From: Entomortierella parvispora
Taxonomy: Eukaryota > Mortierellomycota > Mortierellomycetes > Mortierellales > Mortierellaceae
Assembly (NCBI GenBank): GCA_963573315.1
Contig: OY752150.1
Coordinates: 1,240,001 to 1,304,000, forward strand
Length of the DNA: 64,000 bases
Reading direction: 5' to 3'
Positions 19,822-29,854 of the stretch are shown here, one piece after another (positions within the stretch are counted from its first letter, which is position 1; every line of letters begins with the position of its first letter). A program made the translations under genes and the position numbers. The notes beneath the pieces are model-generated. The model was not told the origin of the DNA, did not search any database, and saw only the letters and a program-made list of their open reading frames with translations.

Positions 19822-19878
19822 CGCCTGCCCCTGGCATCCTTGAGCGACCAGAGTCCATTCCTTAGCGCCTGCCCCTGC
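19791..19878 (+). repeat. 44-bp tandem duplication across the end of copy C
   Basis: The unit starting CATCCTTAAGCGACCAGAGT at 19791 is repeated from 19835 as CATCCTTGAGCGACCAGAGT, with one visible difference. The duplication places a second copy of the last codons and stop in the 3' UTR, a recent slippage or unequal exchange event unique to this copy. Confidence 0.8.
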
Positions 19879-21033
19879 TGTCCAGTGAACTATTGTTGAC
19901 TCAGGAAGCAAGTGTTAACCATTGTCCGACATTACCAAGGATTCATTTCCTCCGTTTTCGCGCGGACCACCTTTTTTTTGCACCTGAAGAGAGAACAACG
20001 ACGTCGCACTATTCCTTTTTTTTTGCCATCCCTCTTCTTGACATTGGGACGATTCTCTTGTCGCGTAGTGCTTTTGCCGTTTAATCATCCCACCACATGT
20101 CGATGCAAAACATTATTAGGAGTATGTAGACAAAAAAAGGGAAAGCACGAAAGAAAAGTAAATAAGGTGCTCAAAAAAAAAAAAAAAAAGACGGCGGCAG
20201 GTACCTGTCCATTTCCGCATGGTAGAACCTCCAACGCCCAGTAGGTGATTGACCAGGCTTTTCACTCTCTCTCTCTCTCATTTTTTTTTACCGGTAGCCG
20301 CCGTTCTTCGATTGTAGGAAGGGATTTGTTAAAAATTGCAGCCTTTGCATTGACCAGGATCAAGGATTAATGCTCTCACTTGCAATCACAAGCATCATTT
20401 TTCCTGCCCTGGCTTGTCCTGCCCCACCCCACCCGTACCCCACCCTAACTGCTATGTTCTCCTATCCTATCACTTGCTTTGCCTTGTCTAAGTTTTACGT
20501 TGCCCTACCTTGCCTGATCTTGCCTTGCCTTCGTTACGTTTCGTTTTGTTTCGTTTCGTTTTGTTGCGTTCCGTTTTGTTGCGATTCTTACCTTTGCTCT
20601 CCTTTCCAAAGTCAAAGAGTGGCTTTTCCATCGACCAGTCTTCATCCTTTCCTCTTTTTGGTCCATCGACTGGAAGGTAGCGAGGGTACCACAGAATGGG
20701 AATGGTTTGTGGGATAAGTGAGCTCGACCCATCGAAAGATCCAATTGCTCTGTGAATAGGTTAGTTTGGAACAGCTTACGTAAAGACTGTAGCAATCAAA
20801 CGCGTCAACCTTTGTTGTTGTCTCCAGCGACCGTTGAATTAGTCTATTTGTTATCGAGCTAACCAAAAACGGCGCTCCTAGGGCCGGTGGAGATGGAAGG
20901 TTGGTGCAAATGGTGACAACAGCGCCTGTACACCTTTGCCCTGTACACCTTTGCCCTGTGCCTGCTCCCTGTGCCTTGAATTTTTATTCCGATTTTTTTT
21001 TCATTCAAAATCACGCCCGAACAAGATATTTTT
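19822..21033. other. C-D spacer, left part
   Basis: Common downstream block, then A- and CT-rich simple sequence (20160-20290), then a segment from about 20375 that is nearly identical to the F-G spacer from about 32555 (both contain TTTCGTTTTGTTTCGTTTCG and CCGTTTTGTTGCG). It ends at the 9-bp target site of the MULE at 21034. No gene is supported. Confidence 0.65.
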
Positions 21034-21763
21034 GAGTCCAATAAAATTAGTGGTGAGCATCTAGTGGTGGCACCACTAGACACCACTAGACACCACTAGA
21101 CACCACTAGACATCCCTGGAAACATCAATCCTTTATTCATCTAGTCTGAATCTGATTCCTCATGCAGGTGCGGTTGGATCTGTGCCTGGTACTGCGGAGC
21201 AATGACAGACACACAAGACTTGATCAAATGAAAGTGTGAGGTACTACTCCAACCTCTCTGCTCGTTGGTTACCTCTCTTAAAACCAACCGTCCTGTACCT
21301 CGATCAATTTGCTGTCCACATGTTTTACACTTTGGCATGCTTCCTCTCTGTCCAACAACACTGACTGAGATGCCAATTGGGTGGTGCAACCTCTTGTTGC
21401 GCTGCAAGGTTGATATCTCTGGGGCAGGAGACATCTCTGGAGTAGGGCTCATCACAGTTGGAGATGGGAGTGGACTTAGTGCTTCGAGGGTGTATGGAAA
21501 AGATGAATCCCCCGCCTCGAACATTTTACTCTAGTGTGCCTTGTTCTAATGCATCTTGTTCTCGTGCATCTTGTTCTGGGGATGGACTTCGCGCGGCCTT
21601 ATCTGCTCTCAAAGAGGATGTGTAACTCTTTAGATACCAGACCGTAGTTATATGAAAAAAGGGGGTGGGACACGTTGGATTTTATTACCTAGGTGTCCAG
21701 TGGTGTAGTGGTGTCTAGTGGTGACTGCACCACTAGATGCTCACCACTAATTTCAATGGCACC
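21034..21763 (-). mobile_element. Non-autonomous MULE, 730 bp, with 9-bp target site duplication
   Basis: Both ends are visible. GATATTTTT at 21025-21033 is repeated at 21764-21772. Inside, the left end GAGTCCAATAAAATTAGTGG and the reverse complement of the right end GGTGCCATTGAAATTAGTGG form an imperfect terminal inverted repeat, becoming near-perfect through GTGAGCATCTAGTGGTG. Subterminal CACCACTAGA decamers occur four times at the left end. The F-G spacer carries the matching empty site (ACAAGATATTTTTTGGGAGC, 33203-33222). About 110 bp of the right end match the MULE at 1-1232, so this is probably an internal-deletion relative of it. Nine-base duplications and subterminal repeats are MULE hallmarks. 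Confidence 0.88.
21141..21524 (-). CDS. Small zinc-finger ORF carried by the 730-bp MULE (127 aa)
   Basis: The frame reads from a Pro/Ser-rich N-terminus (PTVMSPTPEMSPAPEI) into a putative metal-binding region: CKTCGQQIDRGTGRLVL, then SHFHLIKSC. The spacing C-x2-C-x29-H-x4-C resembles PARP-type or other treble-clef fingers without matching exactly. It could be the end of the transposase left after internal deletion, since it stops near the left TIR as a minus-strand transposase would, or a captured host fragment. No catalytic residues can be expected at this size. Confidence 0.45.
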   Translation of the reverse strand: MFEAGDSSFPYTLEALSPLPSPTVMSPTPEMSPAPEISTLQRNKRLHHPIGISVSVVGQRGSMPKCKTCGQQIDRGTGRLVLREVTNEQRGWSSTSHFHLIKSCVSVIAPQYQAQIQPHLHEESDSD

Positions 21764-22439
21764 GATATTTTTTGGGACGGAGCGGCGACCAATGGGCCCT
21801 TGAGGTCGTTTGTGGCGGCGCCCTACGTGGAGGGGCCAGCCCGAACAGAGGCGTGCCAATTGAGCATCTTCCATGGCATTCCAAGGGACTGAAGTGACAT
21901 GAGCTCTGCTGTCGGAGATTGTGACCACCAGCAAATCGATATTGGAACCATGTCCCTCCCTTCCTCTTCCCCTCCCTCCCCACCCATCGCCAATCCTCCA
22001 CCTCCCCCTCCCCACTACTGTCACCCCCAACTCGGGGCATCACCCCCGAGATTCTTCTAGCCAATGGATTGACTATCCGATGGATTAAAAACCAAGTAAA
22101 AATAATGACCGATTTGCATCGCAATGGATGCACTGAAGGATTGAATAAGATGGATCTCACCTTTCTGATAACACTGCGCCCTTTAAAAAGGCGCCGTTTT
22201 TTTCGGCGCGTTTATTATATGACTTAGTGCGAGATCTACACGGTTCCACGATATGCAACACATGGAATCTACGCCTTCAGTCCTCCTCGTATTGACAAAA
22301 AGGCGTCGACGATGACGGCAAACGGTAATCGACGTGAAAAAAAGCATCACATGCGTTCTCCCTATCTTTTTGTGTTGTGGCCCTGATGTTGAACATGCTC
22401 AGAATGCAAGGAATGCAAGCTTTCAAAATTCTCAGTGTT
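21764..22439. other. C-D spacer, right part
   Basis: It resumes the spacer exactly where the empty site in F-G continues (GACCAATGGGC...TTGAGGTCGTTTGTGGCG). It contains the ATCGATATTGGAACCATG block at 21936-21953 and the hairpin at 22031. No gene. Confidence 0.6.
22031..22050 (+). promoter_or_regulatory. GC-rich hairpin of the array unit (copy D)
   Basis: CTCGGGGCATCACCCCCGAG forms a perfect 7-bp stem with a six-base loop, 564 bp before the copy D ATG, followed by ATTCTTCTAG. Confidence 0.55.
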
Positions 22440-22456
22440 GACTTGAATAACAAGTC
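22440..22456 (+). promoter_or_regulatory. 17-bp dyad upstream of copy D
   Basis: GACTTGAATAACAAGTC, perfect arms, 158 bp before the ATG. Confidence 0.6.
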
Positions 22457-22613
22457 GATGATGTCGGCAAAGGACAATTCATGAGCGCGAAAGCACTTCT
22501 TTCTCTTCATTTATTGAGAATATTCCTCCTTTCGCGTCATTGTTAGCTCTTCTGCTTGAGTTTTTTTCGTTCTCAGTCTCCCGTTTGCAGCCCACACGCT
22601 TCATTTGCTGATA

Positions 22614-24395
22614 ATGAAGAACCTGCTCAGTAACTTCTTGATCACAGCCTGGACTATAGCTTCTTTGGTGGCCGCACAAGAAACCCCAAAGGCTACGACC
22701 AATGTTTCCGCACCAGCAGTATCAGGCTCGGCGGAAGATGTGGATACTGCCCTTTGGAACAAAAATCATCGTCATCACAATAGGCACAAGTGCAAGAACT
22801 ATGTGGTCATCACGCTTCCCAATCCTGAGTGCGAGCGCGAGTGCAGGAGCAAGTGCAATTGGGAGCCACAGTGCGAGAAGGCGTGCGAGAATAACGCCAT
22901 GGGAATAGTCACAGCTACGGCTACGGCTACAGCTACGGCTACGGCAACAGCAACAGCAACAGCGACAGCAACAGCAACGGCAGCGGCCACGACTATGACT
23001 GAGGCCACGGCCGTGGCTTTGGCTGAGGTTACGACAACGGCAGAGGTTGTGGCGACAGCTTCGGTTACGGCTTCGGCTGAGGTGACGGTGACGGCTACAG
23101 CTGCGGCTACAGCTACGGCTACGGTTTCGACTGAGGCTGCAACTTCGACTACCGTCACGGCCACGGCCACGCTTACGGCCACGGCCACGGCTACAGCTAC
23201 GGCGACGGCCATGGCTACGGCTAGCGCTTCAACTGAGGTTACGACTGCGACTACGGCCACGGCCACGACTACGACTATGGTAGTGGCTACGGCTACAGCG
23301 ACGGCCACTGCCACGGCCACGGCGATAGCTACAGCTTCGACCACGGTTGTGGCTACAGCTGTGGCTTCGACTGCAGCTACGGCTACGGCTGTGGCCTCGA
23401 CCGGAGGCTTCGTTGCGACTTCGACTGAGGTTACGGCTGTCGCCACGTCTTCAACTACAGCTACGGCTTCGGCTATGGCTACTTACGCATTCACTGAGCC
23501 TATCGCTGTCACCGTCACGGCCTCTGCCTTGGCCTCCTGTTCGTACCTCGCGATCGGGAATAGGTGCACGGCCGTGGCTGTGGGGGCAGGGCAGAGTGTC
23601 ACCGTCACGTGTAGCCCCCCGACCGATGGCATTTGCACTGCCACGGCTTTTGTTACCTTCACAACCGTAACCACGTTCACTCCTGCAGTAACGGCAACGG
23701 CTACAGCTACGGCCACAGTTACGGCTTCGACTACAGCTATGGCCGCGCTTACGCTTAAGGCTTTGTATGGGTCTTCGACTGCAGTTACGTCTGAGACTAT
23801 AGCTCTGGCCACTGCGACAGCCACGGCCACAGCTACGGCTACGGCCTCGACTGAGGTTGCAAGTATGGCCGATGCTACAGCCACGATCACATCCACGGCT
23901 ATAGTCACAGCTATGGCTTCGATTTTGGATACGATTACGGCCACGGCCACGGCTTCAACTAAGGTTACTGCTACGGCTGAGGCTACGGCCACGGCCACGG
24001 CCACGGTTACAGTCACAGCTGTGGCTACGGTTACGGCCACGGCTACGGCTTCAGCTGAAGCTACGGCTACTGTTGAGGCTACCGCTATGGCCACGACTAC
24101 GGTTACGGCTATGGCTACGGCTACATCTACAGTTACGGCCACTGTTACAGCTACTGCTACAGTTACAGCTACAGCTTCAGCTGACGCTACATCTAGAGCT
24201 ACAGCTACAGCTACAACCACAGCTACAGCTGCGGCTGCGACTACTACGACGGCGACAGCGACGGCTGCATGCACGGGCATCTGTAAGGAGGCATGCAGAT
24301 TTGGTGAGCTCGGCTGCAAGGGAAAGTGCATCTCCTGTGACAATGAAGTGGGTACCGCCGCCGCCATCCTTGAGCGACCAGAGTTCATTCCATAG
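22614..24395 (+). CDS. Copy D: secreted Thr-Ala-repeat protein with shortened Cys domain (593 aa)
   Basis: Signal peptide MKNLLSNFLITAWTIASLV. The N-terminal domain is internally deleted: after CNWEPQCEKAC it jumps straight to ENNAMGIV, losing 26 residues (78 bp) and five cysteines, leaving six. From that junction (about 22868) to about 23346 the DNA is almost identical to copy E at 26839-27317, pointing to unequal recombination or gene conversion. The island is SCSYLAIGNRC ... CSPPTDGIC, followed by tract 2 with an LYGSSTAV segment, and the tail ACTGICKEACRFGELGCKGK then CISC, ending RPEFIP. The loss removes an odd number of cysteines, so disulfide pairing must differ from the paralogs. Confidence 0.87.
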   Translation: MKNLLSNFLITAWTIASLVAAQETPKATTNVSAPAVSGSAEDVDTALWNKNHRHHNRHKCKNYVVITLPNPECERECRSKCNWEPQCEKACENNAMGIVTATATATATATATATATATATATAAATTMTEATAVALAEVTTTAEVVATASVTASAEVTVTATAAATATATVSTEAATSTTVTATATLTATATATATATAMATASASTEVTTATTATATTTTMVVATATATATATATAIATASTTVVATAVASTAATATAVASTGGFVATSTEVTAVATSSTTATASAMATYAFTEPIAVTVTASALASCSYLAIGNRCTAVAVGAGQSVTVTCSPPTDGICTATAFVTFTTVTTFTPAVTATATATATVTASTTAMAALTLKALYGSSTAVTSETIALATATATATATATASTEVASMADATATITSTAIVTAMASILDTITATATASTKVTATAEATATATATVTVTAVATVTATATASAEATATVEATAMATTTVTAMATATSTVTATVTATATVTATASADATSRATATATTTATAAAATTTTATATAACTGICKEACRFGELGCKGKCISCDNEVGTAAAILERPEFIP

Positions 24396-26335
24396 CGCCT
24401 GCCTGTGCTGTCCAGTGAACTATTGTTGACTCACGAAGCAAGTGTTAACACTTGTCCAACATTCTCAAGGATTCATTTTCTCTGTTTTCTCGCAGATCAC
24501 CTTTTTTTTTGCACCTGAGGAGAGAACAACGACGTCGCTCTATTCTTTTTTTTTTTATTTTTTATTGCCATCCCTCTTCTTGACATTTGGATGTTTCTCT
24601 AGTCGCACAGTGCCTTTGCTGTTAAACCATCCTACAACAGGTCGACGCAATACATTATTAGGAGTATGTAGACAAAAAAAAAAAGGACAGGAAGCACAGA
24701 GAAAAGTAAACAAGGTAGATTAAAAAAAATTGGTGGCAGATACCTGTCCATTTCCGCATGGTAGAACCTCCAACGCCCAGTAGGTGATTGACCAGGCTTC
24801 TCTCTCTCTCTCTCTCTCATTTTTTTTACTGGCAGCAGTCGCTCTTCGATCGTGGACATGGACTGGTTGAAATTGCAGCCTTTGCATTGACCAGGATCAA
24901 GGATTGATACTCTCACTAATCACAACCATCATCTTTCCTGCCCTGGCTTGTCCTGCCCCACCCGACCCGTAACTCGCCTTACTGCTACGCTCTCCTATCC
25001 TAGTGCCTTGCCTTGCCTTTGCCTTACATTGCCTTACATGCCCACGTTGCATTACGTTGCCCTGTCTTGCCTTGCCTTGGTTTCGTTTTGTTTGGTTGCG
25101 TTCCGTTGCGCTACGATTCTTTCCTTTGCTTTCCTTCCCAAGGTCTCCATCCTTTCCTCTTTTTGGCCCATGGTTCGAAGGTAGCGAGGGTGCCACAAGA
25201 GAGGAATGATTGGTGGGATAAGTGAGCTCGATCTATCGAAAGATCTTTGGATGAAAACTGAGATGATCGCAATCCAATTGCTCGGTGGATAGGTCAACTT
25301 GGAACATTACGTGAAGACTGTAGGAATCAACACGCCAATCTTCGATCGAGCTATTATTAATAACCAAAAACGGTGATCTTTTGGCGGGTAGGGATGGAAG
25401 AAAACAAAAGCGTCCCATGGCTCCATGTGCCCTTCTATTAGAGGACAGGGGGGAGCCTGGGGGAAATGGTTGGTGCAAATGGTGACACAATATTTATTCC
25501 AGGCTTTTTGCGCCAGCACCGCCGTGCACGTGAGCGCGGAGCCTGATCAAGAAATTGCGTGAGGGCGAAGGCACGAACATGGCCTCCAGAGGAGCCCACG
25601 ACCATTGCCCCAGCCAGCCTGACTTCTGCGAGGGAGGGCACCAGCCCGAACTGAGCCTCCAACGAAGATGTGCCAACTGAGGCAGTCTTAGCATCTTCAT
25701 TCCAAGGCATTCCAAGGAATAGGGGCGACATGAACTCTGATGCTGTCGGAGGTTGTGACCACCGGCAAATCGATATTGGAACCGTGCCCATGCCTTCCTC
25801 CTCCTCTTTCCCATCGAAAATCCTCCACCTCCGGCTCCTCCTCCACCTACTGTCCCCTACTTGGGGCATCACCTCCCGAGATTCTTCTTCTTCTGGATTG
25901 ACTATCCGATGGATTAAAAAACAAGTAAACATAATGGTCGATTTGCATCGCAACGGATCAAGGGTTGATTTTCTCATATATTTGTGTGAATACAGCCAAT
26001 GCCAATGGATGTGTGCCACTTCAGATAGATGAAGTTGGTCCTGTCTTCTCCTCATTAAAAAGCTGAGGTGTTTTGGGGGTTATAGTTTTCCTGGAGTTCT
26101 CGAGTTAATGGGTCGAAGAAGATGGATCTCTCCTTTCTGTCGGCACTTTTCCTTTCGAAAAGGCGCCGTTTTTTTGGAAATTTTATTATCTGTCTTAATC
26201 CGAGATCTGTGCTATATTAATCCTGCACGATACATGGATATGAAAAAATGCATCTCCCTATCTTTTTGTGTTGTAGCCCTGATGCTGGACTTGCTCAGAA
26301 TGCAAGGAATGCACACTTTCAAAATTCTCAGTGTT
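24396..26335. other. D-E spacer
   Basis: Downstream block (TTTGCACCTGAGGAGAGAAC near 24510), CT microsatellite at 24799-24818, GCCCTGGCTTGTCCTGCCCC block, CCTTGCCTTGCC-like stretch, AAGGTAGCGAGGGTGCCACA at 25180-25199, then a region (about 25500-25690) with a counterpart, in inverted orientation, upstream of copy A and RTF1. No gene supported. Confidence 0.6.
25860..25880 (+). promoter_or_regulatory. GC-rich hairpin of the array unit (copy E)
   Basis: CTTGGGGCATCACCTCCCGAG pairs CTTGGG with CCCGAG using one G-T (G-U in RNA) wobble, 626 bp before the copy E ATG. Confidence 0.5.
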
Positions 26336-26352
26336 GACTTGAATAGCAAGTT
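26336..26352 (+). promoter_or_regulatory. Degenerate 17-bp dyad upstream of copy E
   Basis: GACTTGAATAGCAAGTT, with the last arm base changed; 154 bp before the ATG. Confidence 0.5.
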
Positions 26353-26505
26353 CATGATATCGGCAAAGGACAATCCATGAGCGCGAAAGCGTTTCTTTCT
26401 TTTCATACTGAGAACATTCCCCTATTCGCGTCATTGTTAGATCTTCTGCTTGCGTTTCCTTCGCCTCAGTCTCCCGATTGCAGCCCACACGCTTCATTTC
26501 TGATA

Positions 26506-28365
26506 ATGAAGAACCTGCTCAGTACCTTCTTGATCACAGCCTTGGCCATAGGCTCTTTGGTCGCCGCACAAGAGATCCCAAAGGCTGAGACCAATGTTTC
26601 CGCATCAGCAGTATCAGGCACAGCAGAAGATGTGGATAGCGCCCTTTGGAAAAAAAGGCATCGTCATCACAACAGGCACAAGTGCAAGAACTATGTGGTC
26701 ATCACGGTTCCCAATCCTAAGTGTGTGCGTGAGTGCACGAGCAAGTGCAATTTGGAGCCAGAGTGCGAGAAGGCGTGTAAGAAGGCATGCACGTCCGGCG
26801 AGTTCCAGTGCAAGGAGGCGTGTGAGTCCGGCGAGGACCAGTGCGAGAAGGCGTGCGAGAATAACGCCATGGGAATAGTCACAGCTACGGCTACGGCTAC
26901 AGCTACGGCTACGGCAACAGCAACAGCAACAGCGACAGCAACAGCAACGGCAGCGGCCACGACTATGACTGAGGCCACGGCCGTGGCTTTGGCTGAGGTT
27001 ACGACAACGGCAGAGGTTGTGGCGACAGCTTCGGTTACGGCTTCGGCTGAGGTGACGGTGACGGCTACAGCTGCGGCTACAGCTACGGCTACGGTTTCGA
27101 CTGAGGCTGCAACTTCGACTACCGTCACGGCCACGGCCACGCTTACGGCCACGGCCACGGCTACAGCTACGGCGACGGCCATGGCTACGGCTAGCGCTTC
27201 AACTGAGGTTACGACTGCGACTACGGCCACGGCCACGACTACGACTATGGTGGTGGCTACGGCTACAGCGACGGCCACTGCCACGGCCACGGCGATAGCT
27301 ACAGCTTCGACCACGGCTGTGGCTACAGCTATGGCTTCGACTACAGCTACGGCTACGGCTATGGCCACGGTCACGGTCGGTGTTACGGGTTCGACTGAGG
27401 TTACGGCTGTCGCCACGTCTGCAACTACGGCTACGGCTACGGCTACGACTTCGTCCGCAACAACTATCGTTAGCAATCTCATATTGAGCGCCTCGGCCTT
27501 AGTCCCCTGTTCATTCTTGACGGATGGCTTCGACTGCACAGTCGTGGCTGTGGAGGGGGAGATGTCTGTCACCGCCGCTTGCAGTCCCACGTCCGGGGGC
27601 ATATGTACTGCCACTGCTATAGTTGCGCTCACTGTTCCGCTTTCTTTTTTTCCTACAGCAGCGGCAACGGCAACGGCTACGGCCATAGTTACGGCTAGAG
27701 CTACGGCTTCAGCTACGGTCACGATAACAACTTTGATTGAGGCTTCGACTACAGCTGAGGCTGAGGCTTCTGTTACAGCAACAGCTACAGCTACGGCCAC
27801 AGCTTCAGCTACAGCTTCGACTGAGGTTGTAACTATGGCTGACGCTACGGCCACAGTCACATCCACGGCTACGGTCACAGCTATGGCTTCGATTGCGGCT
27901 ACGGTTACGGCAACGGCAACGGCTTCAACTGAGGTTACGGCTGATGCTGAGGCCACGGCCACGGCTACGACTACAGTTACAGTCACAGCTATGGATACGA
28001 TTACGGCCACGGCTACGGCTTCAACTGAAGCTACGGCTACGGTTGGGGCTACCGCATCGGCCATGACTACGGTTACGACTACGGCTACGACCACAACAAC
28101 AGTTACGGCTATGGTTACAGCTACGGCTACAGTTACAGCTACAGCTGCAGTTGAAACTACAGCTACAGCTACAGCTACAGCTACAACCACAGCTACAGCT
28201 ACGGCCACGTCTACGGCGACGGCGATGGTGACGGCTGCATGCACGGGCATCTGTAAGGAGGCGTGCAGATCTGGCGAGCTCGGCTGCAAGGGAAAGTGCA
28301 TCCCCTGTAACAATGAAGTGGGTGCCGCCGCCGCCGCCATCCTTGAGCGACTGGAGTCCACTTAG
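26506..28365 (+). CDS. Copy E: secreted Thr-Ala-repeat / Cys-rich protein (619 aa)
   Basis: ATG at 26506 (MKNLLSTFLITALAIGSLV); a longer in-frame ATG at 26377 would bury the signal peptide and is unlikely. The N-terminal domain has the NVS sequon, KRHRHHNRHKC and 11 cysteines, ending CESGEDQCEKACENN. The first half of tract 1 is the donor-like twin of copy D. The island is PCSFLTDGFDC ... CSPTSGGIC, more acidic than in the sisters. Tract 2 is followed by ACTGICKEACRSGELGCKGK then CIPC. The antisense frame 26691-28361 (556 codons of mostly Val-Ala) is the longest antisense ORF in the array, but it follows automatically from the GGCTAC hexamer and is not annotated. Confidence 0.88.
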   Translation: MKNLLSTFLITALAIGSLVAAQEIPKAETNVSASAVSGTAEDVDSALWKKRHRHHNRHKCKNYVVITVPNPKCVRECTSKCNLEPECEKACKKACTSGEFQCKEACESGEDQCEKACENNAMGIVTATATATATATATATATATATATAAATTMTEATAVALAEVTTTAEVVATASVTASAEVTVTATAAATATATVSTEAATSTTVTATATLTATATATATATAMATASASTEVTTATTATATTTTMVVATATATATATATAIATASTTAVATAMASTTATATAMATVTVGVTGSTEVTAVATSATTATATATTSSATTIVSNLILSASALVPCSFLTDGFDCTVVAVEGEMSVTAACSPTSGGICTATAIVALTVPLSFFPTAAATATATAIVTARATASATVTITTLIEASTTAEAEASVTATATATATASATASTEVVTMADATATVTSTATVTAMASIAATVTATATASTEVTADAEATATATTTVTVTAMDTITATATASTEATATVGATASAMTTVTTTATTTTTVTAMVTATATVTATAAVETTATATATATTTATATATSTATAMVTAACTGICKEACRSGELGCKGKCIPCNNEVGAAAAAILERLEST

Positions 28366-28959
28366 TGCATGCCCCTGCTGTCCAGTGAACTATTGTTGAT
28401 TCACGAAGCAAGTATTAACCGTTATCCGACATTCTCAAGGATTCATCTCCTCTTTTTTCGCAGGGATCACCTTTTTTTCTGCACCTGAAGAGAGAACAAC
28501 GACATGACTCTATTCATTTTTTTCTTTCATTGCCATCCCTCTTGATATTTTGACATTGGGACGTTTCTCTTGTCGCGCAATGCTTTCACCGTTAAACCAA
28601 CATATCACATGTCAATGTAATATATTATTAGGAGTATGTAGGTAGACAAAAAAAGGTGGGGGAACGAGAGTAAGCAGAAAGAAAAGTAAACAGAGTACTT
28701 AAAAGAGCGAACAGAAAAAAAAAAGACGGGACGGAAGGCACCATACCTATCCATTTCCGCATGGTGGAGCCTCCAACGCCTAGTAAATGATCGACCAGGC
28801 TTCTCTCTCTCTTATTTTTAAAAACCGGTAGCAGCCGTTCTTCGATCGTGGGCACGGACTGGTCGAAAATTGCTACCTTTGCATTGACCAGGATCAACAA
28901 AAGTAGGGCCTTATTTTGTCTTACTTTATCTTGCCTTGGTTTCGTTTCGTTTTGTTTGG

Positions 28960-29006
28960 TTGCGTTGCGTTGCGTTGCGTTGCGTTGCGTTGCGTTGCGT
29001 TGCGTT
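28960..29006 (+). repeat. TTGCG pentanucleotide array (about 9 copies)
   Basis: Nine uninterrupted TTGCG units within a T/G-rich stretch. Shorter GTTGC runs occur at the equivalent place in the H-I spacer (39661-39685). Confidence 0.9.
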
Positions 29007-29614
29007 GTGTTTCTTTCCTTTGCTTTCCTCTCCAGAGTCAAAGACTGCCTTCTCTTTCCACCAGTCTCCATCCTTTCCTCTTTTTGGCCCATCGGCCGGA
29101 AGGTAGCGAGGGTACCACAGGAGGGGAGTAGTTTTTGAGATAAGTGGACTCGATCCATCGAAGATCCAATTGCTCCGTGAATAGGTCAGTTTGGAACAAC
29201 TTACGTAAAGACTGTGAGAATCAAACACATCGATCTTTGTTGTTGTTTCCTACGACCGTTAAATTATCTTTCATCGAGCTAACCCAAAACGGCGCTCTTC
29301 GAGCCGGTGGGGATGGAAGGATGGTGCAAATGGTGACACCAGCGCGCTGTGCACCTGTGCCCTGTACCTTGAAGTTTTATTCCGGATTTCTTTTTCATTC
29401 CAAATCACGCCCAAACAAGATATTTTTTGGTAGCGCGGAGCGCCGACCAATGGGCGCTCTTGGTCGTTTGAGGCAGCGCCCTGGTAGCTTCACGCGCCTG
29501 CCGAATAAAGGCCTCGGCCCTTCACGCCAGCCAGCCAGACTTCACCGCGGGGGAGTGTCCAACCTGAGTGAGCCTTGAACAGAGGCGCGCCAACTTAGGC
29601 TGTCTTTGCATCTT

Positions 29615-29700
29615 CATTCCAAGGCATTCCAAGGCATTCCAGGGCATTCCATGGCATTCCAGGGCAATCCATGGCATTCCAAGTCATTCCACGTCATTCC
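29615..29700 (+). repeat. Decamer minisatellite, consensus AAGGCATTCC (8-9 units)
   Basis: Consecutive 10-bp units (AAGGCATTCC, AGGGCATTCC, ATGGCATTCC, AAGTCATTCC, ACGTCATTCC) in perfect register. The H-I spacer has five units at 40241-40290. Other spacers have one or two, so this decamer expanded in the F/I lineage. Confidence 0.9.
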
Positions 29701-29834
29701 GAGGAATTGAAATGACATGAGCTCATGCAGCTGTCGGAGATTGTGACCATCAGCAAATCGATATTGCGACCCTGCCCCTCCTTCCCATCCCTCCGCACCC
29801 ATCGCCCCTGATCCCATTTACTCTCACCCCCCAA

Positions 29835-29854
29835 CTCGGGGCATCGCCCTTGAG
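29835..29854 (+). promoter_or_regulatory. GC-rich hairpin of the array unit (copy F)
   Basis: CTCGGGGCATCGCCCTTGAG keeps pairing through G-U wobbles (CTC/GAG, G-T, G-T, GG/CC), 574 bp before the copy F ATG. Confidence 0.5.

Noticed and set aside
26691-28361. 556-codon antisense ORF through copy E (Val-Ala repeats), and similar antisense frames in all copies
   Set aside because: The reverse complement of GGCTAC repeats has no stop codons. The frames begin and end in the complement of the cysteine modules and show no signal, domain or promoter.
28960-29006. TTGCG array considered as telomere-like or CRISPR-like repeat
   Set aside because: A simple pentanucleotide microsatellite inside a spacer; no spacers between repeats and not a known telomere motif.
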